A DNA stretch of 64,000 bases from Polynucleobacter meluiroseus (lineage in GTDB: Bacteria > Pseudomonadota > Gammaproteobacteria > Burkholderiales > Burkholderiaceae). Position 1 is the stretch's first letter; each line of letters begins with the position of its first letter. Shown here piece after piece: positions 1 through 8,361 of the stretch. The notes beneath the pieces were generated by a model. The model made no database searches and was not told the origin of the DNA. It saw nothing but the letters and a program-made list of their open reading frames with translations. The stretch is from contig CAMDUR010000004.1 of assembly GCA_945879115.1 (NCBI GenBank), positions 1-64,000 of the forward strand. Reading direction: 5' to 3'. The position numbers were made by a program, and so were the translations under genes.

Positions 1-555
1 GCAGTGTTTCAAAGCGGTCAATCCAGCCAAATTATTTTATTGCTGGCTGCAGTCCTAGTGATCTATGTCTTACTAGGTGTTTTATATGAGAGCTATATCC
101 ACCCACTGACTATTTTGGCAGGTTTGCCATCTGCAGCAATTGGCGCCTTGGTGTTTTTAAGAATCGTTAATTTAGAGTTAACGATTGTTGCAATCATTGG
201 CATCTTGCTCTTGATTGGTATTGTTAAAAAGAATGCGATTCTGATGATCGACTTTGCACTTGATGTACAGCGCCATCAAAATATGAGCCCTCGCGAAGCC
301 ATCAGAACAGCATGCTTGCTCAGATTTAGACCCATCATGATGACCACATTGGCGGCTCTAATGGGTGCACTCCCCATCGCCTTAGGTCTGGGTGCTGGTG
401 CGGAATTAAGACAACCTTTGGGTATTGCAGTCGTTGGTGGTTTGTTGGTGTCCCAAGTCGTGACCCTGCTCATTACCCCTGTTATTTATCTCTATCTTGA
501 TGAATACAGTGGCACAGGTCCTATGGATATCCCGCCAGAAATGTTGAAAGATTAA
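1..555 (+). CDS. RND efflux pump inner-membrane permease, C-terminal fragment
   Basis: This is the last 184 residues of a proton-driven RND (AcrB/MdtC-type) drug or metabolite exporter. The reading frame is open from the first base, so the 5' part, including the porter domain, lies outside the window. The visible part has about five membrane helices. It carries the family-typical loop [20 protein letters not shown] (residues about 113-132 of the fragment) and ends with the usual last helix ([14 protein letters not shown]) plus a short polar tail. RND permeases act as trimers with a periplasmic adaptor and an outer-membrane channel; those partners are not in this window. The [16 protein letters not shown] segment points to the MdtB/MdtC/multidrug (HAE1) branch rather than the heavy-metal branch. 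Substrate cannot be told. dnaQ follows after 10 bases. Confidence 0.9.
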   Translation, partial: AVFQSGQSSQIILLLAAVLVIYVLLGVLYESYIHPLTILAGLPSAAIGALVFLRIVNLELTIVAIIGILLLIGIVKKNAILMIDFALDVQRHQNMSPREAIRTACLLRFRPIMMTTLAALMGALPIALGLGAGAELRQPLGIAVVGGLLVSQVVTLLITPVIYLYLDEYSGTGPMDIPPEMLKD

Positions 556-565
556 GAAAGTAAAT

Positions 566-1258
566 ATGCGTCAAATTATTCTAGATACAGAAACAACTGG
601 TTTAAATCCTCTAACAGGTGACCGAGTGATTGAGATTGGTTGCTTGGAGATGATTGATCGCCGTTTAACTGGTGCTAAGCTTCATCACTATATCAATCCT
701 CAACGAGATATCGATCCAGGTGCAGTAGCAGTCCATGGCTTAACTGTTGAGTTTCTATCAGACAAACCAGTTTTTGCTGATGTGGCTGATGACATCATTA
801 CTTTCTTGAAGGGTGCTGAAGTCATTATTCATAACGCCCCGTTTGACGTCGGTTTTTTAGATGCTGAATTGAGCTTATTAAAACGCGGCAAGATGACCGA
901 CCATACTGAATCAGTGATTGACACTCTTAAGAATGCTCGTGAAATGTTTCCGGGCAAAAGAAATTCATTAGATGCTCTTTGCGAGCGATTCGGTATCAGT
1001 AATGATCACCGCACACTTCACGGTGCTCTTTTGGATGCGGAATTATTGGCTGAGGTTTATTTAGCTATGACTCGCGGTCAAGAAGACTTCTTGATTGATG
1101 ACAGTCATGCCGCCAGTGCTAGCGCTCAAGCTAAGAGAAAGCCTTTGCCGACTAATTTAACCATTCAACTAGCCAGCGTTGATGAAAAAGAAGCGCATGA
1201 AGCCTACTTAGAAGGTATTGCTAAAGCTGCTAAAAAAGCAGTTGTTTGGAATAACTAA
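566..1258 (+). CDS. dnaQ: DNA polymerase III epsilon subunit (3'-5' proofreading exonuclease)
   Basis: The 230-residue protein is the proofreading subunit of the replicative polymerase core. It shows the DEDDh exonuclease motifs: ExoI DTETTG at residues 7-12 (Asp7, Glu9), ExoII IHNAPFDVGFLD around 90-101, and ExoIII HGALLDAELLAEVYL around 152-166 with the catalytic His and Asp. The C-terminal tail (about 180-230) is less conserved and would carry the polymerase alpha-binding segment. The length fits the family. It starts at an ATG 10 bases after the RND gene, so co-transcription is possible. It ends before a 146-base stretch without a recognisable gene. There is no sign of damage. Confidence 0.95.
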   Translation: MRQIILDTETTGLNPLTGDRVIEIGCLEMIDRRLTGAKLHHYINPQRDIDPGAVAVHGLTVEFLSDKPVFADVADDIITFLKGAEVIIHNAPFDVGFLDAELSLLKRGKMTDHTESVIDTLKNAREMFPGKRNSLDALCERFGISNDHRTLHGALLDAELLAEVYLAMTRGQEDFLIDDSHAASASAQAKRKPLPTNLTIQLASVDEKEAHEAYLEGIAKAAKKAVVWNN

Positions 1259-1404
1259 AACTATAGTAATCGTTAGACTTTTGGTGGAAAGAATTTATAA
1301 CAAAATTCATAAGCCCAACAAGCGACGCAAAATGAGAATGCCCACTCAAGTTTAGAGAAAACTTTAAATGCGTGCGTGGCTTTGATATATCAATTAACCA
1401 AAAT

Positions 1405-1881
1405 TTACTGCAAGACTTTAGTGATCTCTTCTTGCGTGGTCACGAATGTGATGTCAGTGATTTTTCCAGACTTGAGCTTGATGATGGTGATTGCATCATC
1501 TTTTTGTGGAAATCGTTTTGACTGGGCCTCATCTCTCATGAGAGCAATCGTGTAAGGTCTTTTTTGCATTTTAGGAATCGCCACTATTTTGGTGATAAAG
1601 CTTGGCATGCCACTGATATCCGCAACGTAGAGTGCTTTTTTATCTCTCAAGGTTGTGGGTGGCAAGTCTTCCAAGGTTTTGCTCATGAGTGCACTGGTTG
1701 ATTTACCAGCAGCAAAGAGAATCAAGTTGGTTTGCTCGCTGATGGCAACAGTTTGATCATGCTGATCTTTGAGTTCAAGGACCAAACTATCACCAAGGCG
1801 TGCTGCTCCAGCCGATGAATTAGCCAAGGCAAGCGAAGTAAAGGTGCTTAAAAACAGTGCAAAAACCATGAATTTTTTCAA
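1405..1881 (-). CDS. Exported thioredoxin-fold-like protein of unknown function
   Basis: A 158-residue protein with a clear signal peptide (Lys-Lys start, hydrophobic residues 5-19, likely cleavage after LALA), so it is expected in the periplasm. The mature part starts RLGDSLVLELKDQHDQTVAI, which resembles the entry strands of peroxiredoxin/TlpA-like thioredoxin folds. However, there is no CxxC and no cysteine at all, so a redox role is doubtful. I do not recognise a specific family. It is divergent from the enzyme cluster that starts near 2019, and the two share a 137-base intergenic region containing a CTTAAT direct repeat, so the same regulator could control both. Function unknown. Confidence 0.75.
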   Translation of the reverse strand: MKKFMVFALFLSTFTSLALANSSAGAARLGDSLVLELKDQHDQTVAISEQTNLILFAAGKSTSALMSKTLEDLPPTTLRDKKALYVADISGMPSFITKIVAIPKMQKRPYTIALMRDEAQSKRFPQKDDAITIIKLKSGKITDITFVTTQEEITKVLQ

Positions 1882-1956
1882 AATAATCTCTTTTCTTTAT
1901 TAAATAAAGTCAATCAAATCAATGGTCTGATCATTAAATGCCTTGATTTGCGAATC

Positions 1957-1973
1957 CTTAATTTAGCCTTAAT
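1957..1973 (+). promoter_or_regulatory. Candidate PmrA/QseB-type response-regulator box and promoter
   Basis: Two exact CTTAAT hexamers (1957-1962 and 1968-1973) are separated by five bases, giving an 11-base period. OmpR-family regulators of the PmrA/QseB branch are known to bind CTTAA-type hexamers with five-base spacers. A possible -10 element, TTTAAT at 1982-1987, follows 8 bases later, so the box would overlap the -35 region. The start point would then be near 1994, which favours the ATG at 2019 as the start of the next gene. A response regulator of this branch is encoded at 6316. That this protein binds here is inference. Confidence 0.45.
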
Positions 1974-2018
1974 TTTCAAGCTTTAATGTTTAGGCATACA
2001 AGACAAAAAGGCTTAAGG

Positions 2019-2651
2019 ATGCACCTCACATTAATGGCTCACGACTTTTCAAAGCATACAGTACTCAGCGCAAATAGTGCAGCAGAGGACTTTGGCTATC
2101 AATTTGAATGGGTAACAAAAAATCATCCTGATAGAGAAAATCTCCAAAGCTTTATTGCTGATACCTTTTATAAAACCTATGGTGCTGATGTTCATCACTT
2201 TAGTGATATTTTGGTAGGCTGTAGAGATAGCAAAGGCCAATGGTTAGCAGCTTTGGGCTTTTCACCAATTAATGATAAAAAAGTATTTCTTGAACAGTAT
2301 CTGGATTTACCTCTAGATCAAGAAATCTCAGCGCGTGTGGGTGAACATACTTTGCGTAGTGAAATCGTTGAGGTAGGAAATTTAGCGGCCATTCATGCTG
2401 GTGCTGGAAGAGCGTTAATTATCACGATGACACGCTATTTAAATTCTCAAGGTTCTAAATGGGTTGCCTTTACAGCAACACATAATTTACTGAACTCATT
2501 TAAACGTTTACGTATCAAGCTCACTCAATTAGCCGAAGCTGACCCTAAACGCTTAGCGGATAAGGGTAAAAATTGGGGTACGTATTACGACACGGAGCCA
2601 CAAGTGATGTTTGGGGATATTGCATCTGGTTATGCACAACTGGATCAATAA
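2019..2651 (+). CDS. Thermostable hemolysin family protein (GNAT/autoinducer-synthase-like)
   Basis: The 210-residue product matches the 'thermostable hemolysin' family first named from Vibrio. The motif-rich parts are FYKTYGADVHHFSDILVG, the LAALGFSP strand, the FLEQYLD segment and VEVGNLAAIHAGAGRALI. These look like an acyltransferase core in the manner of GNAT and acyl-homoserine-lactone synthases, so the hemolysin name may be misleading. It has no signal peptide or membrane helix. I chose ATG 2019 because AAAAGG lies 7 bases upstream; ATG 1986, 11 codons earlier, has no ribosome site. Its end overlaps the acyl-AMP ligase gene, indicating translational coupling. It is the first gene of a probable four-enzyme operon. 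The reaction is unknown. Confidence 0.75.
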   Translation: MHLTLMAHDFSKHTVLSANSAAEDFGYQFEWVTKNHPDRENLQSFIADTFYKTYGADVHHFSDILVGCRDSKGQWLAALGFSPINDKKVFLEQYLDLPLDQEISARVGEHTLRSEIVEVGNLAAIHAGAGRALIITMTRYLNSQGSKWVAFTATHNLLNSFKRLRIKLTQLAEADPKRLADKGKNWGTYYDTEPQVMFGDIASGYAQLDQ

Positions 2652-4116
2652 TTTCTCTACCCAAGAAATTATTCTTTCGGATGGTCACGAAGGATGGAAT
2701 AAAGCCATCCTCAGTGAGCGTATCTCAAGGATTTCCGAAGCACTTATGGCGCGCAAGGATCCCAAAGCACCTATTGGCATATTGGCTGACAATACCCCCG
2801 AATGGATTGCTGTTGATTTAGCAACGCAAGCTCTTGGTATTACCCTAGTCCCACTTCCTAGTTTTTTCACTTCAAACCAATTAGTTCACACCATTAGGAC
2901 AAGTGGCATACAGGCCTTGTTTTGTTCAAATAATGAATTCGCTAGAAATCTAGGCTTTGTTTTTAAGACTAATTACAAAGGAACGCTTAGTTTATTTGAA
3001 AGTGCCAGCACCATTACAAGTATTGCTTCAGTGGTTAATATTAATAATGTTCAAAAAATAACATTTACATCAGGAACTACTTCAGAGCCTAAAGGTGTTT
3101 GCTTAAGCACTCAGCAGCAATGGGATGTTGCTAAAGCTCTTGCAGTATCCCTCAGATCTTTAGGTATTAAAAAACATCTCAACTTACTACCCTTACCCGT
3201 ATTACTTGAAAATATTGCTGGCGTTTACACCGCATTCCTCTGTGGCGCTGAAAATATTTGCTTGCCTCTTGCCGACGTTGGGCTATTAGGTGCATCCCAA
3301 TTTAAAGCTGATACTTGCATCAATGCGATCAACAAATATCAGGCAGAAAGCGTGATTCTTTTGCCGCAAATGCTTCAAGCTCTCATCATCAACAGTACTC
3401 AAAATGATCCCCGTCTGAAAAGTTTGAAGTTTGTAGCAGTGGGTGGAGCAAAAATACCTGAGGGCTTAATCTTGGCAGCACGCGCCAAAGGAATACCAGC
3501 TTACGAAGGTTATGGTCTTTCAGAATGCAGTTCAGTTGTGACCTTAAATACACCTAGCTCTGATAAGTTGGGGAGTGTCGGTCAGCCTTTAGGTAACAGA
3601 AAAATCAGAATTGCCAAAGATGGCGAGATTGAAATAGCTGGCCAAGGTGCAACGCATTATTTAGGTGAATCTGTTACATCAAATGAATGGCTGGCTACTG
3701 GCGACTTAGGTCATTTAGATGAAGAGGGGTACCTTTTTATTGATGGTCGCAAAAAAAATGTATTAATTACCAGCTTTGGAAGAAATGTTTCTCCTGAGTG
3801 GCCAGAATCACTTTTATTAGGTAGCTCTGTCATTGCACAAGCGGTAGTGATGGGTGATGGTCAGGCCTCGTTGACGGCACTCATTGTGCCTGTGAATACT
3901 TCAATTAGTGGCATTCAAATAAAACAAGCCATTGATCAGGTTAATCAACAATTACCTGACTATGCACGCATTAGTAACTGGCTATTGGCAGAACCAATGA
4001 CCCCAGCCAATGGCTTCACAACGATCAATGGTCGCCCAAAAAGAAAAGCTATTGAAAGTCATTACAAACAAGCACTGGATGAGTTATATACCCAACCAGC
4101 CTCTCAGGTTATTTAA
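2632..4116 (+). CDS. AMP-dependent acyl/aryl-acid synthetase (ligase)
   Basis: About 494 residues of the ANL adenylating family, which activate a carboxylic acid with ATP to an acyl-adenylate and usually pass it to CoA or a carrier protein. Visible motifs: the phosphate loop TFTSGTTSEPKG (144-155), the YEGYGLSE substrate/adenine motif, ATGDLGHLDEEGYLFIDGRKK with the hinge region, and a C-terminal NGRPKRKAI containing the candidate catalytic lysine. The protein is on the short side for acyl-CoA synthetases. ATG 2632 is preferred; TTG 2611 in the same frame would add 7 residues. Both starts lie inside the preceding gene. It is 17 bases upstream of the diiron oxidase gene. The substrate acid is unknown; a fatty or aromatic acid is most plausible. 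Confidence 0.85.
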   Translation: MHNWINNFSTQEIILSDGHEGWNKAILSERISRISEALMARKDPKAPIGILADNTPEWIAVDLATQALGITLVPLPSFFTSNQLVHTIRTSGIQALFCSNNEFARNLGFVFKTNYKGTLSLFESASTITSIASVVNINNVQKITFTSGTTSEPKGVCLSTQQQWDVAKALAVSLRSLGIKKHLNLLPLPVLLENIAGVYTAFLCGAENICLPLADVGLLGASQFKADTCINAINKYQAESVILLPQMLQALIINSTQNDPRLKSLKFVAVGGAKIPEGLILAARAKGIPAYEGYGLSECSSVVTLNTPSSDKLGSVGQPLGNRKIRIAKDGEIEIAGQGATHYLGESVTSNEWLATGDLGHLDEEGYLFIDGRKKNVLITSFGRNVSPEWPESLLLGSSVIAQAVVMGDGQASLTALIVPVNTSISGIQIKQAIDQVNQQLPDYARISNWLLAEPMTPANGFTTINGRPKRKAIESHYKQALDELYTQPASQVI

Positions 4117-4133
4117 TAGAAGCGGAGCAATCA

Positions 4134-4808
4134 TTGAGTTTTTTTAATCAACTACAAACTTCAACAGAACAAGATCGTCAAATTTTATTTGCGGCGCCTG
4201 TTATACAGTTTGCATTAAAGGGTGACATTATTAAAGAGCAGTATGTTGCTTTTTTAACCCAAGCTTTCCATCACGTCAAACATACAGTACCGTTACTGAT
4301 GGCTTGTGGCTCCAGACTCCCTGCTAAATACGATTGGTTAAGAACAGCTGTAGCAGAATACATTGAGGAAGAATTAGGTCATGAAGAGTGGATCCTCTCT
4401 GATATTGCAGCCTGTGGTGGCAATGCTGAAGAAGTACGTCACTCAGTTCCTCATCATTCAACTGAAATGATGATTGCTTATGCTTATCATCAAATTGACC
4501 GAGGTAATCCAATTGGTTTTTTTGGAATGGTTCATGTTCTGGAAGGCACTAGTATCTCAATTGCAACGAATGCCGCAGAATCCATTAAACAATCTTTGGA
4601 TTTACCACCTACCGCCTTTAGTTATCTGAATTCTCATGGCAGCTTAGATTTAGAGCATGTGAAATTCTTCGAGAGCCTCGTCAATCAAGTAACAAATGAT
4701 GAGGATAAGGCATGCATTCTTCACTGTGCAAAAGCTTTCTATAAGTTATACGGCGATATCTTTAGAGCCCTTCCTTCTAAAGACGATATTTTTAATGAGA
4801 AAAAATGA
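4134..4808 (+). CDS. Heme-oxygenase-like diiron enzyme (iron-containing redox enzyme family)
   Basis: A 224-residue, all-helical protein of the TenA/PqqC/heme-oxygenase-like fold. Candidate metal ligands are in the expected order: FHHVKH (His46/47/50), YIEEELGHEEW (Glu78-80, His83), VLEGTS (Glu137) and HGSLDLEHVKFFE (His168, Asp172, His175). Members of the heme-oxygenase-like diiron oxidase (HDO) group use oxygen to cleave C-C bonds or oxidise nitrogen; UndA, which makes 1-alkenes from fatty acids, is a known example. The start is TTG with AGCGGAG upstream. The stop overlaps the next gene by 4 bases (ATGA), so the reductase is translationally coupled. The partner ligase suggests an activated-acid substrate, but this is inference. 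Confidence 0.8.
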   Translation: MSFFNQLQTSTEQDRQILFAAPVIQFALKGDIIKEQYVAFLTQAFHHVKHTVPLLMACGSRLPAKYDWLRTAVAEYIEEELGHEEWILSDIAACGGNAEEVRHSVPHHSTEMMIAYAYHQIDRGNPIGFFGMVHVLEGTSISIATNAAESIKQSLDLPPTAFSYLNSHGSLDLEHVKFFESLVNQVTNDEDKACILHCAKAFYKLYGDIFRALPSKDDIFNEKK

Positions 4809-5599
4809 ACCTAAAAACATATAAAGCAGTTTTAACCGGTGCCACAGGTGGCATTGGAGAAGCAATCGCCCATCAACTGGCACCTCATTGCGAACAACTC
4901 ATACTTCTTGGTCGTGATAAGACTAAGCTGGAAGCTCTTCAAAAAACATTAAGTCATGTTGCTCTCAAGGTTCATATATTGGCTGGTGATATTACTGACA
5001 CTCAAGCTCATGAAGAATTGAAGTTGCTGACCCAATCTATTGGGGGTATTAATTTACTTATTAATAATGCTGGCACCAGTCTATTTAAGAACTTCACACA
5101 ACAAAGTAATGAGGAAATGAAGGATCTTCTGAACATCAACTTAATAGCGCCGATATTACTAACTAAGGCATTGATCCCTTCGATGCTTCATCAAGAAAAA
5201 GCGCAAATTATTAATATTGGTTCAATTTTTGGTTATCTGGGATTTCCTGGGTTTACCAGTTATTGCGCCAGCAAATTTGGCTTACGTGGCTTTTCTCAAT
5301 CTTTAAGAAGAGAGCTTTCAGATACCCCTGTTGCTGTGAGATATTTTGCACCTAGAGCCACTCGTACAAGTATTAATACAGATGCTGTCACGCAGATGAA
5401 TCAAGAACTAAAAACAATATCAGATACGCCAGAATATGTTGCTCGTGAACTCATGAAGTTTTTAAAAACTGATGCCTTTGAAAAGAAGTTAGGCGCTAAA
5501 GAATCATTTTTTGTTTTTATGAACCAACTTTTCCCCGCCATCCCTGATAAAGCTATTTTGGGTCAACTACCCTTCATTAAAAAATATCTCAATAAATAA
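4805..5599 (+). CDS. Short-chain dehydrogenase/reductase
   Basis: A 264-residue classical SDR that would oxidise or reduce a carbonyl/alcohol with NAD(P)(H). Seen: cofactor motif TGATGGIG at 11-18, NNAG at 87-90, catalytic Ser140, Tyr153 and Lys157 (YCASK). The C-terminal 40 residues are basic and hydrophobic (FVFMNQLFPAIPDKAILGQL), which may form a membrane-associating helix as in DltE/YbbO-like SDRs. It starts inside the stop of the diiron enzyme gene (ATGA overlap). The exported TPR gene follows after 13 bases. As the reductase of the four-gene cluster it probably acts on the product of the ligase or oxidase; the actual substrate is unknown. Confidence 0.85.
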   Translation: MNLKTYKAVLTGATGGIGEAIAHQLAPHCEQLILLGRDKTKLEALQKTLSHVALKVHILAGDITDTQAHEELKLLTQSIGGINLLINNAGTSLFKNFTQQSNEEMKDLLNINLIAPILLTKALIPSMLHQEKAQIINIGSIFGYLGFPGFTSYCASKFGLRGFSQSLRRELSDTPVAVRYFAPRATRTSINTDAVTQMNQELKTISDTPEYVARELMKFLKTDAFEKKLGAKESFFVFMNQLFPAIPDKAILGQLPFIKKYLNK

Positions 5600-5612
5600 T
5601 AAGGAGTTTTAT

Positions 5613-6260
5613 ATGAAAAATATTAAAAATGTATTTCTACTATTAACCGCTCTACTCACTTTCACGAATACAGCAATAGCTGGTGTTGAGGAAGATGTGT
5701 CTCAGCTTCAAAAGTCATGGGAAAAGGTCAAATACCAATCACCCACCACACAGCATGAAAAAGGATTTGAATCTTTGATGAAGGATGCTGATAAGTTCGC
5801 AGAACAAAATCCGAATCGTGCTGAGATTCTTATTTGGCAGGGAATTATTGAATCTAGCTACGCTGGTGCAAAAGGTGGATTAGGCGCTCTTGGGCATGTT
5901 AAAAATGCTAAAAAGACTTTAGAGAAAGCTCTTGAGATCAACCCTAATGCTTTAGATGGTTCTGCCTATACGAGTCTTGGTTCACTCTACTACCAAGTAC
6001 CTAGCTGGCCGATTGGCTTTGGTGATGATAAGAAAGCCAGTGAGTTCTTAAAAAAGGGTTTATCAATTAATCCTGATGGCATAGACCCTAACTTCTTTTA
6101 CGGTGATTTTTTATTTAGAAATAGTGACTTTGCAGGTGCCGAGAAGTCACTTCGTAAAGCCCTTTCAGCTCCAGCTAGACCAGGTCGCCAGGTAGCAGAT
6201 GATGGTCGTCGCCAAGAAATTAATCAAATACTTGGGAAAATTGCTGAAAAGCGTAAATAA
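5613..6260 (+). CDS. Exported TPR-repeat protein
   Basis: A 215-residue protein with a signal peptide (MKNIKNVFLLL, cleavage likely after TAIA near residue 23), so periplasmic. It has two or three TPR-like helical hairpins: AKKTLEKALEINPNALDG, KKASEFLKKGLSINPDG and AEKSLRKALSAPA. TPRs mediate protein contacts and no catalytic motif is visible. It has a strong ribosome site (AAGGAG, 8 bases from ATG) and follows the SDR by 13 bases. A 55-base gap then leads to the two-component genes. It may be a scaffold or sensor accessory for the cluster; this is guesswork from position only. Confidence 0.75.
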   Translation: MKNIKNVFLLLTALLTFTNTAIAGVEEDVSQLQKSWEKVKYQSPTTQHEKGFESLMKDADKFAEQNPNRAEILIWQGIIESSYAGAKGGLGALGHVKNAKKTLEKALEINPNALDGSAYTSLGSLYYQVPSWPIGFGDDKKASEFLKKGLSINPDGIDPNFFYGDFLFRNSDFAGAEKSLRKALSAPARPGRQVADDGRRQEINQILGKIAEKRK

Positions 6261-6315
6261 TAGGTACTAAGTAAGATTTGTTTTAGTATTTATAAGATAA
6301 AAGGGTCAGTCGCTG

Positions 6316-6975
6316 GTGAGAATTTTATTAGTTGAAGATGATGAATTACTTGCCTCCGGCTTATCCTCTGCTCTTACACGTGCCAAACACTTAGTAGAGC
6401 ATGTGAATGATGGCGAAAAAGCAATTAATGCCTTTCAAATGTCAGAATTTGATATGGTCATTCTTGATCTAGGTTTACCCAAAATGGACGGTACAGAAGT
6501 TTTAAAAGTGATCCGCCAAAAACATCATGTACCCATCCTAATTCTCTCAGCGAGAGATGCCACCAAAGATCGCATCTTAGGTCTTGACCTTGGTGCTGAT
6601 GATTACCTTACTAAACCTTTTGAATTAGATGAATTATTAGCTCGCATCAGGGTGTTGGAGCGCCGACAAAGTGGCGGTAGTCGTAATCTCCTCGAGATTG
6701 GACAATTAACTTTAGATTTAGCTGCCTACACCGTCACTTGGAAGGGTGAGTTGTTAGATTTACAAAGAAGAGAATTTACTTTAATTAAAAAATTGATTGA
6801 AAATCCGCAGCAAGTTTTTAATCGTTCTCAGTTGGAAGAATCTCTTTATGGTTGGGGGGATGGTGTTGAGAGTAATACGATTGATGTTTATGTCCACAAC
6901 TTAAGAAAAAAGATCTCGCCTGAATGTATTAAAACTATTCGTGGCGTTGGTTACCGAATTGGTAAATTAGACTAA
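6316..6975 (+). CDS. OmpR-family response regulator (QseB/PmrA-like)
   Basis: A 219-residue regulator. It has a receiver domain (1-115) with acidic pocket Asp8/Asp9, phospho-acceptor Asp51 and Lys100, and a winged-helix DNA-binding domain (125-219). The latter has the QseB/PmrA/TctD-type ending YGWGDGVESNTIDVYVHNLR then IRGVGYRIG. The start is GTG, with AAAAGGG about 12 bases upstream. The cognate kinase gene follows after 3 bases. Its closest relatives bind CTTAA-type direct repeats, and such a repeat occurs at 1957-1973 before the enzyme cluster. Local regulation of that cluster is therefore a reasonable inference. Confidence 0.92.
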   Translation: MRILLVEDDELLASGLSSALTRAKHLVEHVNDGEKAINAFQMSEFDMVILDLGLPKMDGTEVLKVIRQKHHVPILILSARDATKDRILGLDLGADDYLTKPFELDELLARIRVLERRQSGGSRNLLEIGQLTLDLAAYTVTWKGELLDLQRREFTLIKKLIENPQQVFNRSQLEESLYGWGDGVESNTIDVYVHNLRKKISPECIKTIRGVGYRIGKLD

Positions 6976-6978
6976 AAC

Positions 6979-8361
6979 ATGAAAACTTATTCGATTCGCC
7001 AACGTTTGGTTTTGAGCATTTTGCTTTCAATGCTATTCATTCTGGGCGGTATGGGCATTTGGTCTCATTTAGTAGCCGATCATGAATCTGAGGAGATGTT
7101 CAGTGCGCGTCTTGCCACCTCGGCTCGCGTACTTGAATCACTTGTTGCAAGGCAACTCGAAAAAGCCACGATCACCAGCCCCATCATCATCAATCTTCCT
7201 AAAGAATTAGAGGATCATGATGGCGCTAGCGAAGTCGCAGGACACCCTTATGAGACAAAGATCGCTTTTCAGGTTTGGAATAAAAGCGGCACTTTACTCG
7301 CAAAATCAGCATCTGCACCCAATGAGCCCTTAGGCTCTTTTGTAGCAGGGTTCACTAAGTATCAATTAAATGATGAGTTGTGGCATGTTTTTACAATTCA
7401 GTCAGGTGATGTTTTAGTGTTGGCGGCGGAAAAAAACTCTGTACGAGAAGAGATGTCTGATGACTTAAGTGTGGCAATCCTAACTCCCATTACAGCTGGT
7501 GCCCTTCTTTTATTAGTCATAGTTAATCTGATTGCCTTCAGCAATTTAAAGCCTTTGCAATCACTGGCAGATCTATTATCCAAAAGAGAACCTCGCTCAG
7601 TAGAATCTATTGCATTAGATGAGACTCCAAATGAATTAAAGCCAGTTATACAAGAACTCAATCATTTACTCCAAAGAGTCAGAGATACCGTTCAAAGAGA
7701 GCAAAGATTCATTGACGCTGCCGCTCATGAAATTAGAACCCCCATTGCGGCGCTACAAATACATATTCAAAATGCTATAAATGCTAACAATGATGCTGAT
7801 CGGGATCAGTCTTTGGCAGAGGCATTAATTGGCCTTCGAAGGACCACACGCTTAACTGAGCAACTATTGACTCTGAGCCGAGTCAGTGGCGCGACTGACC
7901 AAGAAAATCAGAAAATCTTATCACTTGATGGTATTTGTAGAGAAGTTGTTAAAAATACCAAACCACTCATCAACCAACGCGGTCAAACGATTGACTTACA
8001 TGTCACCGATGATTGCTTGATACAAGGTGAACAACACAAGATTGAGCGTGTGATACAAAATCTGATTGATAATGCCTCTCAATATGGTTCAGAGCACGGA
8101 CTTATCTCAGTTTCTTTATCCAAAGTGTCTGACATCATCCGCTTGGTTGTTAGCAATGACGGTGACATCATCCCTGAATCTGAAAAGATCAAGGTGTTCG
8201 ATCCTTATTACAGAATCTTGGGCAGTAAATCATTTGGTAGTGGTTTGGGTCTTGCCATTGTCAAAGAAATTATCCAGCAATACAAAGGATCTATTCGGAT
8301 CGAGGATAAGTCTTTAGGTAATGGCGTTCAAGTGATACTTGAATTCAAGAGCGCGAATTAA
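6979..8361 (+). CDS. Two-component sensor histidine kinase (QseC/PmrB-like)
   Basis: A 460-residue membrane sensor kinase. Helix 1 is at about 8-28, then a periplasmic sensor region of about 135 residues, helix 2 at about 166-186 and a short linker. The H-box is RFIDAAAHEIRTPIA (phospho-acceptor His250), the N-box NLIDNASQYG (361-370), and the ATP lid has FGSGLGLAIV (419-428). The periplasmic part resembles the 2CSK-N domain of QseC-type kinases. It lies 3 bases after the regulator, so the two are one unit. It is convergent with hemN with no spacer: this stop ends at 8361 and the hemN stop begins at 8362. The signal sensed is unknown. Confidence 0.92.
   Translation: MKTYSIRQRLVLSILLSMLFILGGMGIWSHLVADHESEEMFSARLATSARVLESLVARQLEKATITSPIIINLPKELEDHDGASEVAGHPYETKIAFQVWNKSGTLLAKSASAPNEPLGSFVAGFTKYQLNDELWHVFTIQSGDVLVLAAEKNSVREEMSDDLSVAILTPITAGALLLLVIVNLIAFSNLKPLQSLADLLSKREPRSVESIALDETPNELKPVIQELNHLLQRVRDTVQREQRFIDAAAHEIRTPIAALQIHIQNAINANNDADRDQSLAEALIGLRRTTRLTEQLLTLSRVSGATDQENQKILSLDGICREVVKNTKPLINQRGQTIDLHVTDDCLIQGEQHKIERVIQNLIDNASQYGSEHGLISVSLSKVSDIIRLVVSNDGDIIPESEKIKVFDPYYRILGSKSFGSGLGLAIVKEIIQQYKGSIRIEDKSLGNGVQVILEFKSAN

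Noticed and set aside
1259..1404. A small gene between dnaQ and the exported protein
   Set aside because: No frame with a start, ribosome site and reasonable composition was found; nothing is recognisable there.
2019..2651. Reading the first cluster gene as a true hemolysin toxin
   Set aside because: It has no signal peptide, pore-forming pattern or membrane helix, and it lies in an enzyme operon; the family name is historical.
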